Source: an uncultured Eggerthellaceae bacterium (GTDB lineage: Bacteria; Actinomycetota; Coriobacteriia; Coriobacteriales; Eggerthellaceae). From it: a stretch of DNA of 25,003 nt. The stretch's first letter is position 1; each line of letters begins with the position of its first letter. The DNA is taken from contig CAMOLA010000034.1 of assembly GCA_946618265.1 (NCBI GenBank), positions 1 through 25,003 of the forward strand, given 5' to 3'. Shown piece by piece: positions 6,109 to 14,230 of this stretch. Position numbers and translations under genes: made by a program. The notes under the pieces are model-generated. The model was not told the DNA's origin. It saw only the letters and a program-made list of their open reading frames with translations, and ran no database searches.

Positions 6109-7509
6109 TTAGCCGATGTAGTCTTGGTAGCCGGCGTTGGCGTCCCAGGCGTTGCCGTCCCAGGGGTAGGGGTCGTTCGAGAAGCAGAACAGCGCCATCG
6201 ACTCGTTGGCGATGAAGTCGGCGTCCCAGGTGGTGACCGAGCGCTCGTAGGAGTACGGGTCGTTGATGATGACCTTGCCGTCGTCGGCGAGACCCGTCAG
6301 CACGAAGAAATGGCCGTTGTCAGTGAAGTAGCCCTCCGCGAGGTTGGCGATGATGATCTTGCCGGAACGCAGCGCCTCGGTGATGTTCTCGCCGCTGATG
6401 GGCAGGTCCGTGCAGCTGAAGTTGTTCTGGGCGGCAACGTAGTAGAAGAATCCGCTGCCCGTGCCGTTGAACTCGGCCATGTAGCCGCCTTCTTGGGCGA
6501 GCTGGCCCATGTCGTAGGGCGACAGGTCGTTCTTGCCCGTGATGGCCTGATAGACCATGGCCATGCTGGTCGGACCGCATCCGGTGAGACCGAACGTCGT
6601 GGAGCTGTACACCGTCTGTCCCCAGCGGTTATCCCACTGGAAGAGGTGCGGTACCTTCGTCTGGAATTCCTTCTTGAAGTCCGCATCGGGCACGATGGCG
6701 TCGCACTTCATATCGGCTTTCTTTTCGGGGTACGTCTCCGCGAACTGGCGCACGTAGGGCAGCGCCTTGGGCTCTTCGGCGGCGAGCTTCAAGATCTTGG
6801 TCTGGACTTCCTTCCCGTCGCCGGCGAACGCCTTCACGTTGGCGGCGATCCAGGCGGCGTCCTGGTTTTCCTTTGCTTGCTTGATCAGCTTGTTGGCCGT
6901 TTCCTTGCCGAGCAGCTTCTTGAGCGCGGCCGTGTCGGGTTCGAGCTTGGCTTCCTGCGTTTCGGTGGAACCGGAGACTTCGGCGGGCTCGGCGCCTGCC
7001 GACGAGGCGGTTTGCGTGGAGCTGTTCTGCCCTAGGGCGTAAACGGCGAGCGCGATGGCGGCAGCGAGCACCACGACGAGCGCGATGGCGACGATGGGCA
7101 GGCGTTTGGACGCGCCTTCCGCGGTTTGCTGTGTGGGGGAGTCGTCTGTGGCGTGGGGCCGAAGGGGCGTTGCCGTGCCGGCGTCGTTTGCGGCTGAGCG
7201 GCTGGCCGCGCGCGCGGCGGCGCGATCGACGTTGCGGCTCGCGGTGCGGCTGGGTTGGCGAGACGAGGATCCCGTTCGCGCGTGGCTGGAAGCAGCTCGG
7301 CGCGACGCCGCATGCGTGGCGGATCCATGCGTGCGGCGCGACTTCACGCTCGGGCGCGTGCGGCCCGCATACCCCTGGGCATTGCGTCCCGATACGGTTT
7401 GGCGCGCGTGCCTGCCGGAAGACGCTTGCCTTGCGCGCCCTTCCGTGCGGGCATCGGGGTTTTCGGTTTCATCGAAGCTGCTCGCTTCGCTGGTGGATTG
7501 ACGTTCCAT
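6109..7509 (-). CDS. Membrane-anchored C39-like cysteine peptidase with Ser/Arg-rich tail
   Basis: A 466-residue type II membrane protein. Residues 1-135 are Arg, Ser and Ala rich, low complexity and presumably cytoplasmic. A single membrane segment spans about 138-159. A linker leads to a papain-like C39_2-type domain from about 286. The likely catalytic Cys is C311 in GLTGCGPTSMAM, His is H400 in DNGHFFVLTG and Asp is D417 in INDPYS. Such domains cleave or bind peptides outside the cell; the substrate here is unknown. The ATG at 7507-7509 has AAGGAA upstream. The gene is monocistronic and ends 5 bases from a strong palindrome. The tail resembles that of the deacetylase at 16115 in composition. 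Domain call confident; role not known. Confidence 0.82.
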   Translation of the reverse strand: MERQSTSEASSFDETENPDARTEGRARQASSGRHARQTVSGRNAQGYAGRTRPSVKSRRTHGSATHAASRRAASSHARTGSSSRQPSRTASRNVDRAAARAASRSAANDAGTATPLRPHATDDSPTQQTAEGASKRLPIVAIALVVVLAAAIALAVYALGQNSSTQTASSAGAEPAEVSGSTETQEAKLEPDTAALKKLLGKETANKLIKQAKENQDAAWIAANVKAFAGDGKEVQTKILKLAAEEPKALPYVRQFAETYPEKKADMKCDAIVPDADFKKEFQTKVPHLFQWDNRWGQTVYSSTTFGLTGCGPTSMAMVYQAITGKNDLSPYDMGQLAQEGGYMAEFNGTGSGFFYYVAAQNNFSCTDLPISGENITEALRSGKIIIANLAEGYFTDNGHFFVLTGLADDGKVIINDPYSYERSVTTWDADFIANESMALFCFSNDPYPWDGNAWDANAGYQDYIG

Positions 7510-7581
7510 GCTGCGTTTCCTTGTGGTTCGATGCGGCTACGTCATAAGGGGATGCATCGTAGTTCTCATTCGGTTCGCTTT

Positions 7582-7609
7582 ATTGTAATCACGATGAACT
7601 CACATGCAA
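7582..7609 (-). promoter_or_regulatory. Candidate promoter of the C39-like peptidase gene
   Basis: On the minus strand TTGCAT and TACAAT are separated by 16 bases, giving a transcription start near 7575 and a leader of about 65 bases. The -10 matches consensus at five of six positions; the -35 only at the first three. Confidence 0.3.
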
Positions 7610-7673
7610 TTCCTCGCAAGCCAAAAACACGTGAATCGAAAAGACGCGAGAACTGGGTTTCGGCAAACCTCAT

Positions 7674-7702
7674 GTGTCAAAGGGGTCTGACCCTTTTGAC
7701 AC
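7674..7702. repeat. GTGTCAAA...TTTGACAC palindrome
   Basis: Arms 7674-7687 and 7689-7702 pair with one mismatch that would be a G-U pair in one RNA orientation. The palindrome ends 2 bases before the stop codon of the leftward methyltransferase gene. It is REP-like in size, and no T-tract follows. Confidence 0.75.
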
Positions 7703-7704
7703 GT

Positions 7705-8631
7705 TTATGCCGTGCGCTTGATCGCGGCGACGAAGAAGCCCTCGTACAGGTCGTCGGGGCACAGGCACAAGGCGCCTTCGAGGCGCGACGGCAGCAGGGG
7801 CGCCTCCTCGAGGCCGGCCAGCTCGACGGGCTCGATCTCGAAGCTTCCCGCGCGTCGGGATGCGCGCAGGCATGCCTCCACGATGTCCTCGTTCTCGCAG
7901 GCCAGCACCGAGCACGTGGAATACACCACGGTGCCGCCGGGCTTGACCAGGCTGAGCGCCTTGGTCAGGAGCGCCCGTTGCGATTTGCACGACTTCTCGA
8001 CGAGCTTGGGCGTGAACCGGCGCGCAACGCCCGGGTCGCCGGCGCGTAGCGTGCCCGAGCCCGAGCACGGCGCATCGACCAGGATGCGGTCGAAGCGGAA
8101 GAACTCGTCGAGCCGCCGCGCGTCGGTGCGCATGACGGTCGTGTTGGCCGCTCCGAGCTTGCGCAGGTTGTGCTCGAGCTTGTCAGCGCGCGGAGCGTGC
8201 ATCTCGCAGGCGGTTATGAAGGTGCGTCCTCCCGCGAGCGCGGCGATCTGGGTCGTCTTGCCGCCGGGCGCTGCGCACATGTCGCAAACGTCCTCGCCGG
8301 GTCGCGCATCCAGCACGAGGGCGGGGATCATGGACGAGAGGCTTTGCAGGTACACCTTGCCTTCGGCGTAGATGGGAAGGTCCCACAGGGCCCGTTCGCG
8401 CGCGCCGTCGATGATGAAGGCGTCACCGTACCAAGGGACCGGCCTGTGGGCGATGCCGGCGGCGTCGAGCGCGCCCGCGACCTCGTCCTGGCTCGCCAGC
8501 AGCGTGTTGGCGCGCAGCGTGACGGCGCGTTCGGCCGCGCAGCCTGCGAGGATGCGCTGCACGTCGCTTTCGGCGTACTGTTCGGCGAGCATCGGCTCGA
8601 AGAAGTCGGGCAGGGAGGTTTTGTCGGGCAT
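7705..8631 (-). CDS. RsmB/NOP-family RNA (cytosine-5) methyltransferase
   Basis: A 308-residue S-adenosylmethionine-dependent RNA m5C methyltransferase. The cofactor-binding motif is MCAAPGGKT (118-126). The two catalytic cysteines are C189 in DAPCSGSG and C240 in STCSV, the pair used by NOP2/RsmB/RsmF enzymes for covalent attack and release. A short N-terminal region (1-90) resembles the RNA-binding part of these enzymes. The long NusB-like extension of RsmB and the C-terminal domain of RsmF are lacking, so the target (rRNA or tRNA) is uncertain and I give no gene symbol. The ATG at 8629-8631 has only a weak purine-rich site upstream. Monocistronic, with a palindrome just past the stop. Confidence 0.9.
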   Translation of the reverse strand: MPDKTSLPDFFEPMLAEQYAESDVQRILAGCAAERAVTLRANTLLASQDEVAGALDAAGIAHRPVPWYGDAFIIDGARERALWDLPIYAEGKVYLQSLSSMIPALVLDARPGEDVCDMCAAPGGKTTQIAALAGGRTFITACEMHAPRADKLEHNLRKLGAANTTVMRTDARRLDEFFRFDRILVDAPCSGSGTLRAGDPGVARRFTPKLVEKSCKSQRALLTKALSLVKPGGTVVYSTCSVLACENEDIVEACLRASRRAGSFEIEPVELAGLEEAPLLPSRLEGALCLCPDDLYEGFFVAAIKRTA

Positions 8632-8669
8632 GGCGGTTCTTTCTCGTCAGGTCGGTGGTTGCCGTTCGT

Positions 8670-8696
8670 GCAACAGCCGACCAGGTCGGCTGTTGC
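8670..8696. repeat. GCAACAGCCGACC palindrome, copy 1
   Basis: Perfect 13-bp arms (8670-8682 and 8684-8696) flank a single A, in the gap between divergent genes. A second copy of the same palindrome, with 16-bp arms and a central T, is at 15305-15337. Confidence 0.85.
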
Positions 8697-8800
8697 AGGC
8701 GGCAGGTCGCGCGGGCTGCCGCTTTTCGCTCTATCCGGGAACGGGCGGCAACGGTTGGTGTGCCAATTATAAAGGCGCCGCGTTTTCGACGGCGATAAAA

Positions 8801-8806
8801 TATACT
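8801..8806 (+). promoter_or_regulatory. Candidate -10 box of the partner-switching operon
   Basis: TATACT at 8801-8806 would start transcription near 8813, after the upstream ATG at 8811. It therefore supports the ATG at 8850, which has a good ribosome binding site. No good -35 hexamer is seen. Confidence 0.35.
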
Positions 8807-8849
8807 TTCCATGGAACACAAGACGTGTGGCATCGAAAAGGAGCCTGCG

Positions 8850-11675
8850 ATGGCGGCAATCGAAGCAGCTGACAAGCAAGCAAAGCCGAAGGCGAAGAGG
8901 GCGCCCATCATACGCTGGCGGGGCGTGCTTGCCAAAGCCCCGGTCGTGGCGCGGCTGACGATCGTCATCATGCTCGTGGTCGGGAGCGCTGCCCTCTCGT
9001 TCACGCAGCTCGGTTTCGCGGGCATCGAATTGCCGGGCGAGCATGCCGCTTACGCCGTCGTGCTGCTGCTCCCCGTCGCGCTGGCCGCGCTGCTTCTGGG
9101 CACGCTGTACGGCACCGTGGTGGGGTTCGTCGCGGGCGCGCTGTTGTATGCGCATGCGTCCACGCTTCCCCTCGATTACTACGAGATGGCGTTCGTCACG
9201 CCGGTCAGCTCCATGGGCTTGCTCACCGTGATCGGACTCATGCTGGGCATGATGTTCGCGTTCGCCCTGCGAAACGACCCGCCTCCGGTCAAGCGGGTCA
9301 TCTACGTAACCATCGTATGCGTCATCGCATCGATCATATTCAGTCAAGGCTTCGCGTTCTGCGTGCTCATCCAGCTCATAACCGATTTGGCCAACAGTGG
9401 CGTTGAAGACTTGACCGAAGACCAGATGAGGGTCGTCGTCAACAACAACGCGGGCAGGATGGTCATGCGTCTGGGCGACGTGGGCCTGCAGATACTGTTC
9501 GACGCGGTGCTCATGGCCTTCCTGTGCTGCATTGCCGATCTCGTCGCGCGGTGGAGGTTGCGCAGCCGGCGCATTCCGCACATTCGCGCGGTGTTCAACA
9601 TATGGCTGTTCGTCGTCGTGGCCATCGCCTTCATGGTCACGTCCGGCGTGAGCTTCGTCGCGATCACGAACGAGGAGCAACACGATGCGGAATCGTTGAT
9701 GAACGGCGAGGTGAATTACCTCTGCAATCAGCTCGCGGATTCCAACAAGCGGGCGGAAACCCTGGAAAAATTCATGGAGAACAACGGGATCGACATCATG
9801 AAGCTTGAATTCGACGATCTCGAGCAGCTTATCAATTCCGTGTCGGTCGACTCCCTCTTGCAGGGGTATTCGGTGGAAGAGGATGGAAGCCTTTTCGTCC
9901 TGATGCCGAGCATATCCGGTGAAGGGGACGAGATGGAGCTGCCCGACGAGGTGGGCGATGGCGAGTTGGATATCATGCTAAGCGACGACGAACGTTTCGT
10001 CGTGGGCCAGAAAATTAGCGATTTCCTAGACGACGATGTCCTCGAGGCAATGAGCCAGAGCGCGGAAACGGGTACGGTGTACCGCGTCATCGACGACGAC
10101 GTGCAGAGCGCGCTCATCGATTCGACGATTCGGTCGGGCGATCCCATCCGCACGAACATCATGTATTTACTTGCACGGGACGTCGATTATTATCGGGTAT
10201 GCATGATGCTCCCGGCGGAGAAGGTGTTCGCGGAGCGCTCGGACGTGATGATGTGGACGACGATATCGTCGTTCGTCCTGCTGCTGGTCGTGTCCTTGAT
10301 GATGGCGCTGCTGCTCGATCGCATGATCGTTCGCCGCATAACCGAGACGAACGGGGTTCTCGCGCGCGTCACGGAGGGCGACCTCGATGCGCGCGTCGAG
10401 GTCAGCAACACGGTCGAGTTCAAGTCGCTGTCCGACGGCATAAACGAGACGGTCGGCACCCTGAAGGGGCTGATCGAGGAAGCCGCCTCGCGCATGGACG
10501 CCGAGCTGGCCACGGCCAAGGCGATCCAGGAAGCGGCGCTCCCGCGCACGTTCCCGCCGTATCCCGATATCAGGCGATTCGACGTTTACGCCATCATGCA
10601 TGCCGCCCGCGAGGTCGGGGGCGATTTCTACGATTTCTTCCTGATCGGGGACGAGACGGATGCCGATTCCGGCAAGCTGGGGTTCGTGGTCGCCGACGTG
10701 TCGGGCAAGGGGGTGCCGGCGGCGCTGTTCATGATGAAGGCGAAGGCGCAGATTCGCGACTACCTTGCCAGCGGCATGGAGGTCGGCGAGGCGATCGAGA
10801 ACGTCAACCGGCAGCTGTGCGACGGCAACGACGCGGGCATGTTCGTGACGGCATGGGTGGGCGTGCTCGATTACGGCACGGGCCACGTCGACTTCGTGAA
10901 TGCGGGCCACAATCCGCCGCTGCTGTGGCAGGACGGCTCCTGGCGCTGGTTGACCGAGAAGTCGGGGTTGCCGCTCGGGCTGTTCGACGGGCTGCCCTAT
11001 ACCGCGCATTCCGTCGATTGCCAAATCGGCGACCAGTTCCTCGTCTACACCGACGGCGTCACCGAGGCCATGGACGTCAACGACGCGCTGTACGGTGAGG
11101 ACCGGCTCGACCACGTGGCCACGGCCGGCTTTTCGATGCATCCGCGCCAGCTCGTCGAGTCCGTGCGCCGCGACGTGGCGCGCTATGCGCACGGGGCCGA
11201 GCAGTCCGACGACATCACCGTGTTGGCGCTCGAGGTCGGCGTGCCGCCCGAGATCACGGCGACGCTCGTGGTGCCCGCCGACGATTCGGAGCTGCCGCAC
11301 GTCAACGAGTTCATCCACACCGAGCTCGACCGGCGCTTGTGCCCGGTGCGCGCCCAGAAGCAGATCGACATCGCGGTCGAGGAGCTGTTCGTCAACGTGT
11401 GCCATTACGCATATCCCGAGGCGACGTCCGAGCAGCCGGGGATGGTGCGCGTGAGCTACACGTACAGCGCCGAGCCCCCGTCGGTGCGCATCGACATAGC
11501 CGACGACGGCGTTCCGTACAACCCCTTGGCGAAACCCGATGCGGTCACTCCCGACGACATCATGGACGTGCCCATCGGCGGATTGGGCATTCTCATGGCA
11601 AAGCGCAGCGTCGACGACATGCGCTACGAGCGTGTGAACGATAGCAATATTGTTACGATTGAAAAGAAGTGGTAA
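8850..11675 (+). CDS. Membrane sensor fused to SpoIIE/RsbU phosphatase and RsbW-like GHKL domain
   Basis: A 941-residue protein; the ATG at 8850 has AAAAGGAG upstream with a 6-base spacer. The N-terminal 270 residues hold about six membrane segments. An extracytoplasmic region (about 272-465, acidic) follows, then another membrane helix (467-490) and a HAMP-like linker (492-547). The PP2C/SpoIIE phosphatase domain (575-797) carries GGDFYDF, VADVSGKG, YTDGVTEA and SDDITVL with the metal-binding aspartates. The C-terminal GHKL ATPase (about 810-941) has N-box EELFVN, ADDG and GGLGI. In RsbU/RsbV/RsbW-type partner switching, the phosphatase dephosphorylates a STAS antagonist and the GHKL protein phosphorylates it. 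Both opposing activities appear to be in one chain here, and a STAS gene follows. The signal sensed and the final target are unknown. Confidence 0.9.
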   Translation: MAAIEAADKQAKPKAKRAPIIRWRGVLAKAPVVARLTIVIMLVVGSAALSFTQLGFAGIELPGEHAAYAVVLLLPVALAALLLGTLYGTVVGFVAGALLYAHASTLPLDYYEMAFVTPVSSMGLLTVIGLMLGMMFAFALRNDPPPVKRVIYVTIVCVIASIIFSQGFAFCVLIQLITDLANSGVEDLTEDQMRVVVNNNAGRMVMRLGDVGLQILFDAVLMAFLCCIADLVARWRLRSRRIPHIRAVFNIWLFVVVAIAFMVTSGVSFVAITNEEQHDAESLMNGEVNYLCNQLADSNKRAETLEKFMENNGIDIMKLEFDDLEQLINSVSVDSLLQGYSVEEDGSLFVLMPSISGEGDEMELPDEVGDGELDIMLSDDERFVVGQKISDFLDDDVLEAMSQSAETGTVYRVIDDDVQSALIDSTIRSGDPIRTNIMYLLARDVDYYRVCMMLPAEKVFAERSDVMMWTTISSFVLLLVVSLMMALLLDRMIVRRITETNGVLARVTEGDLDARVEVSNTVEFKSLSDGINETVGTLKGLIEEAASRMDAELATAKAIQEAALPRTFPPYPDIRRFDVYAIMHAAREVGGDFYDFFLIGDETDADSGKLGFVVADVSGKGVPAALFMMKAKAQIRDYLASGMEVGEAIENVNRQLCDGNDAGMFVTAWVGVLDYGTGHVDFVNAGHNPPLLWQDGSWRWLTEKSGLPLGLFDGLPYTAHSVDCQIGDQFLVYTDGVTEAMDVNDALYGEDRLDHVATAGFSMHPRQLVESVRRDVARYAHGAEQSDDITVLALEVGVPPEITATLVVPADDSELPHVNEFIHTELDRRLCPVRAQKQIDIAVEELFVNVCHYAYPEATSEQPGMVRVSYTYSAEPPSVRIDIADDGVPYNPLAKPDAVTPDDIMDVPIGGLGILMAKRSVDDMRYERVNDSNIVTIEKKW

Positions 11676-11736
11676 CGGCGAAGCGCGGGAAATAGCGATA
11701 TTATACGAATGTGACTTTCTAGAAAGGATACTGACA

Positions 11737-12036
11737 ATGGAGATTCTGGTTCAGCAAGAGGGGACGCCGTTCGTCTTCGCACTGGATGGCCGTCTGGATA
11801 CGAACACGTCGCCTCAGCTCGACGAGTTTGCCTCTGACCTGGCAAGCAAGGGCGTGACCGACATTGTCGTGGACATGTCGAAGTGCGAGTTCGTGTCATC
11901 GGCCGGCCTGCGCGTGATCGTGGCCATGCAGAAGCGCGCGGCAGTCGGCGGCAAGCTCGTGTTCCGCGGCGTCATTTCCGACGTGATGGACGTCTTCGAG
12001 ATGACTGGATTCGACAAGATTCTGACGTTCGAATAA
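11737..12036 (+). CDS. STAS-domain anti-sigma-factor antagonist (RsbV/SpoIIAA-like)
   Basis: A complete 99-residue STAS domain. VVDMSKCEFVSSAGLRVIV contains the conserved phosphorylation-site loop, with Ser54 or Ser55 as the likely acceptor. It lies 61 bp after the phosphatase/GHKL gene in the same direction, so the pair forms a minimal partner-switching module: phosphorylated by the GHKL domain, dephosphorylated by the PP2C domain. AAAGGA lies upstream of the ATG. A TATTAT hexamer at 11699-11704 could give it an extra promoter and higher dosage than the sensor. No sigma factor gene is in the window, so the output is unidentified. A terminator follows. Confidence 0.92.
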   Translation: MEILVQQEGTPFVFALDGRLDTNTSPQLDEFASDLASKGVTDIVVDMSKCEFVSSAGLRVIVAMQKRAAVGGKLVFRGVISDVMDVFEMTGFDKILTFE

Positions 12037-12062
12037 GACGCTTTTTCTAGATTCTCAAACGG

Positions 12063-12092
12063 GGTGAGCCGGTGTCTGCTGGCTCACCTTTT
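12063..12092 (+). terminator. Intrinsic terminator after the STAS gene
   Basis: GGTGAGCC (12063-12070) pairs perfectly with GGCTCACC (12081-12088) around a 10-base loop, followed by TTTT. It separates the partner-switching module from the membrane protein gene downstream. Confidence 0.8.
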
Positions 12093-12135
12093 GGTGCTTG
12101 AAGCGCGCACGCTACATACACTGCGGAGGTAGGCA

Positions 12136-13764
12136 ATGGCGGAACCCCAGAAGAACCCCGAGCTGGAGGTCGACGATCTCGAGCAGCGCCTGAAAAAGCT
12201 CGAGCACGCCGAAGCGGCAATAGACCGCGCGTACAAGACCGGCAAGGTGGAGCGTTCCAAGATAACGCAGATGGCCCAGCTCGATGCGGCCGAGGCCGTC
12301 GCGATGGCGGGCATCGCCATGGAGGCCGACGAAGAGGCCGACGAGGCCATGCGCATCAGCGTCATTGCCGAGAAGAGCGGCGACCGCGAGAGGGCCAAGG
12401 CCGCTCGCAAGAAGGAACGCGCTGCGCGCAAGAAGGCCAACGCCGACCACAAGGCCGCCTCGAAATCGGCCAAGCAGGCTTACGATGCCATCAAGTTCAG
12501 CGCGCCGAACAAGATGGGCTTCATGCGCGCGGTGCAGGTGATGTTCGCCATCCACATCGCGATCGTGCTCGTATGGCTCATGCTGACGTCGCGCGACGCC
12601 ATGAAGTACGATGTCTCGTCGATGATGGACTGGGTCATGGTCATCTTGGAGGGCGTGGCCTTCTGGATGTTCATCAACCGGTACAAGATCGCGCGGCCCT
12701 TCGTCATCGGCATGGCCGCCGTCGGGCTCGTGGTTCCTGCCGCTTACGACGTGATCACGGGGCATTTCAACCCGTTCGCGTTGTCGTTCAACGGCCTGTT
12801 CTACCTGTTCCTCATCTTCTACTTCGCGTTGTCGAAGCGCGTGAAGGGCACGCTGGTCAACGACTTCTCCAAGCACGGGGGCGATTACGAGAAGGACGAT
12901 TTCCACATCGATCGGCATGGGTGGCCGTTCTATCGCAACCTCATCATGTACTTCATCCTGTTCTCGATTCTCGGCCATTGGATGGAAATGGGCATGTGCC
13001 AGTTCATCATCCTGGGGCTCGTGCAGGGCGAATACGACCCGACCAATACGATGCTCTGGCGCGACTGGCTCTATCCGTTCCCCATGGAGGGCGCGGCCGT
13101 CGTCGTCATCGCGCTCGTGCTGTACCCGTTCTACCTGTGGCTGAAGAAAAAGGTCAAGCCGCGTGCGCTCGTGTGCGTCATCAGCTTCCTGTCCGGCGCG
13201 CTGCTGTGCACCATCATCGAGTTCGGCATGGGCATGATCGTCAACGCCGACCTGCAGCTGTGGGACTACCGCGAGAATTTCTGCAACTTCATGGGCCAGG
13301 TGTGCCTGCAGAACACGATGGCCTTCGGCGTGGTGGCGTCCATCATCACGTGGTGGGTCTATCCGCTGATGGAGCGCTGGATCGCGCGCGTGCCCCGCGA
13401 CATCATGAACATCGTGTTCGTGGTCGTGGCCGTGTTCGGCGCCATCATCTGGTCGCTGTACCTCATCAACCCGCCGGGTGTCGATGAGGCCAACTTGCCC
13501 GAAAACAAGGAAAATCCCGCCCTCGTCAAGCAGCAATACGAGAAGCGGCTGATAGCGACGCGGCTCGCCGAGATCGAGGACGACATCAAGGATCTCGAAG
13601 AGGCGATCGACTCCTCGAGCGAGGTCGACAAGGCCAAGCTGAAGGAGGATATCAAGGCGCTGCGCGCTGAGATGCAATCCATCCTGAAAGACGGGCTGGG
13701 CCTCGAGGAGTATCCGGGCACCTATGACCGGCTCTTGGCCGAGGTGGCGGCAACGAACTCGTAG
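12136..13764 (+). CDS. CmpB-like (PF06541-type) multi-pass membrane protein with flanking coiled coils
   Basis: A 542-residue protein with GGAGGT 6 bases before the ATG. Residues 1-120 are highly charged and helical (Ala, Lys, Glu rich) and look like a coiled coil. About nine membrane segments follow (130-440). The second half of the membrane region, from about 265, resembles the putative ABC-transporter type IV (CmpB) family. The signature is LQLWDYRENFCNFMGQVCLQ (about 373-392), comparable to the WDYS...FNxxGRICL motif of that family. A C-terminal coiled coil spans about 465-520. The family has no firm function, and no ATPase subunit is adjacent. It stands alone after a terminator. The family link is from motif memory and moderately sure; the coiled-coil flanks are directly visible. 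Confidence 0.7.
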   Translation: MAEPQKNPELEVDDLEQRLKKLEHAEAAIDRAYKTGKVERSKITQMAQLDAAEAVAMAGIAMEADEEADEAMRISVIAEKSGDRERAKAARKKERAARKKANADHKAASKSAKQAYDAIKFSAPNKMGFMRAVQVMFAIHIAIVLVWLMLTSRDAMKYDVSSMMDWVMVILEGVAFWMFINRYKIARPFVIGMAAVGLVVPAAYDVITGHFNPFALSFNGLFYLFLIFYFALSKRVKGTLVNDFSKHGGDYEKDDFHIDRHGWPFYRNLIMYFILFSILGHWMEMGMCQFIILGLVQGEYDPTNTMLWRDWLYPFPMEGAAVVVIALVLYPFYLWLKKKVKPRALVCVISFLSGALLCTIIEFGMGMIVNADLQLWDYRENFCNFMGQVCLQNTMAFGVVASIITWWVYPLMERWIARVPRDIMNIVFVVVAVFGAIIWSLYLINPPGVDEANLPENKENPALVKQQYEKRLIATRLAEIEDDIKDLEEAIDSSSEVDKAKLKEDIKALRAEMQSILKDGLGLEEYPGTYDRLLAEVAATNS

Positions 13765-13938
13765 CGCCTGAAGCAGGCCTCCAGGGGAAGCGCTTCACGG
13801 CTGTCGGAAGCGAGTTGTGAAACGTTGATATTTGGTATGGTCGCTTCGGTTTTTCTTGCCGCCCGAAGTGTTGCGTGCATTGGTGGTTGCGTCTGCATGC
13901 GCGCTTTATTTGGGCTTTTGCCTTTTACCTTGCTGTCC

Positions 13939-14144
13939 GGGCCTCGGCGGGGGACGCCCCCTGCGGGGCCCGGCTCGCTTTTCCCGCCTGCGAACCGCGC
14001 TAGGAACGCGGCTTGATGGAGGCGCGCGAGTGGCCCTCCCACAGCATCTCTCCCTCGCCTCACCCGCATAGCCGCGCTCTTGTGGGCGCGGTTCTCCGGC
14101 GGCGCTCTCGAGAGCCCCGCAGGGGGCGTCCCCCGCCGAGGCCC
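13939..14144. repeat. 206-bp inverted-repeat element with perfect 31-bp ends
   Basis: The ends 13939-13969 and 14114-14144 are exact reverse complements over 31 bases. Further inward GAACCGCGC (13992-14000) pairs with GCGCGGTTC (14086-14094), and a CGCGGCT block pairs again, so the whole element forms a long imperfect hairpin. There is no clear flanking direct repeat and no protein. A MITE-like element or a structured RNA are both possible. Confidence 0.85.
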
Positions 14145-14171
14145 TGCGCTGCCTTGGTTGAAACATTCTGC

Positions 14172-14229
14172 GACCGAAAGGGAGTCTCCCTTTCGGTCTG
14201 CGACCGTTGGGGAGACTCCCTTTTCTGTC
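14172..14229. repeat. Paired REP-like palindromes (GGGAGTCTCCC family)
   Basis: A perfect palindrome at 14172-14198 is followed by an imperfect one at 14202-14229, an arrangement like a BIME. The second ends one base before the stop codon of the leftward lipid kinase gene. Confidence 0.8.
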
Positions 14230-14230
14230 A

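Larger units (their letters stand above)
13765..14230. other. 466-bp convergent gene-free region with two palindrome types
   Basis: The region lies between the ends of two convergent genes. It is occupied mainly by the 206-bp inverted-repeat element (13939-14144) and a paired REP-like element (14172-14229). 13765-13938 is unremarkable. No coding sequence or standard terminator was recognised. Confidence 0.6.

Noticed and set aside
8811..8849. Earlier ATG start (8811) for the membrane phosphatase
   Set aside because: It has no ribosome binding site and sits at or before the start predicted from TATACT at 8801; the ATG at 8850 has AAGGAG at good spacing.
8328..9683. 451-residue minus-strand open frame
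   Set aside because: It overlaps the start of the methyltransferase gene and the sensor gene, has His/Asp/Arg-rich antisense composition and no recognisable domain.
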